Source: an uncultured Collinsella sp.
GTDB lineage: Bacteria > Actinomycetota > Coriobacteriia > Coriobacteriales > Coriobacteriaceae
DNA length: 22,552 nucleotides
NCBI GenBank assembly: GCA_934630735.1
Contig: CAKTWK010000035.1
Location: 1-22,552, forward strand
Reading direction: 5' to 3'
Shown here in pieces: positions 22,379 through 22,552 of the stretch. The stretch's first letter is position 1. Every line of letters begins with the position of its first letter. Below the pieces are notes generated by a model. It had not been told where the DNA came from. It ran no database searches and saw nothing but the letters and a program-made list of their open reading frames with translations. A program made the position numbers and the translations under genes.

Positions 22379-22409
22379 ATGTGACAATGGGACAGTTCCT
22401 TTGTCACAT
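22379..22409. repeat. REP-like palindrome before the last gene
   Basis: ATGTGACAA (22379-22387) pairs with TTGTCACAT (22401-22409). The 13-nt loop TGGGACAGTTCCT carries the GGGACAG core shared with the hairpins near 16262 and 18318. Confidence 0.6.
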
Positions 22410-22499
22410 CCTCAACGGGCCGGCGACTCGGTCCAAATCACGGTAACCCTGCGTGCGTCCGGCAATGTGGCGTCGCAAAAATCGAAAGGAATGTGTCAG

Positions 22500-22552
22500 A
22501 TGTACGAGATCGACCTTAACCTCCCTAAGCAGATCGTCGCTGACGTCCTGTC
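22500..22552 (+). CDS. Start of an unidentified gene, cut by the window edge
   Basis: The frame MYEIDLNLPKQIVADVL begins at ATG 22500, with a clear GAAAGGAA site 8 nt upstream, and is open to the end of the window. Seventeen codons are too few to name it. Its position after the PTS genes makes a further pathway enzyme, such as a second SIS deglycase, a fair guess but no more. Confidence 0.6.
   Translation, partial: MYEIDLNLPKQIVADVL

Overview
The window looks like chromosomal DNA of a high-GC anaerobic actinobacterium of the class Coriobacteriia, most probably Collinsella or a close relative. This rests on the GC-rich third positions, the strong GGAGG/AAAGG ribosome sites, the anaerobe-type rubrerythrin, the mannose-family sugar PTS and the general gene style. 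No ribosomal RNA or marker phylogeny is available here, so the genus is an inference.

Left part (1-4,600): a tRNA-Asp(GTC) gene with its own promoter and terminator; an Rrf2-family Fe-S regulator followed 21 bp later by a MutY-like DNA glycosylase that lacks the Fe-S cysteines; rubrerythrin; then two small membrane proteins of unknown function. The first of these (210 aa, four membrane segments) is bracketed by two direct copies of a roughly 165-bp structured element. Each copy has a 28-bp inverted repeat whose arms differ between copies but still pair, an identical 26-nt loop, a conserved 31-nt spacer and an identical terminator hairpin. This pair is the most unusual thing in the window.

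Middle part (4,600-16,250): mostly housekeeping genes on the plus strand. They are rmuC, a homodimeric ABC exporter, endonuclease III (nth, with a normal Fe-S cluster), a zinc-ribbon membrane-anchored protein, mfd, a PAP2-family membrane phosphatase, a threonine-aldolase-family PLP enzyme and a GNAT acetyltransferase. Four or five of them concern DNA repair or maintenance (MutY-like, RmuC, Nth, Mfd). Several promoters carry perfect palindromes or leader hairpins.

Right part (16,280 to the end): a sugar or amino-sugar utilisation locus. A minus-strand GntR/UTRA repressor is divergent from a SIS-domain deglycase resembling FrlB/GfrE, and their shared promoter region holds four related operator-like repeats. 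An EamA/DMT permease follows, then a mannose-family PTS in the order EIIAB, EIIC, EIID, and finally the first 17 codons of another gene cut by the window edge. The best reading is uptake and phosphorylation of an Amadori compound (fructose-lysine or glucose-lysine type) by the PTS, followed by cleavage by the deglycase. Substrate identity is inference.

Three intergenic hairpins (about 16245-16281, 18306-18342 and 22379-22409) have loops sharing a GGGAC[A/G]G core and look like REP-type palindromes. A separate 20-bp inverted repeat lies at 18238-18300. No insertion sequence, prophage, CRISPR array or replication origin was seen.
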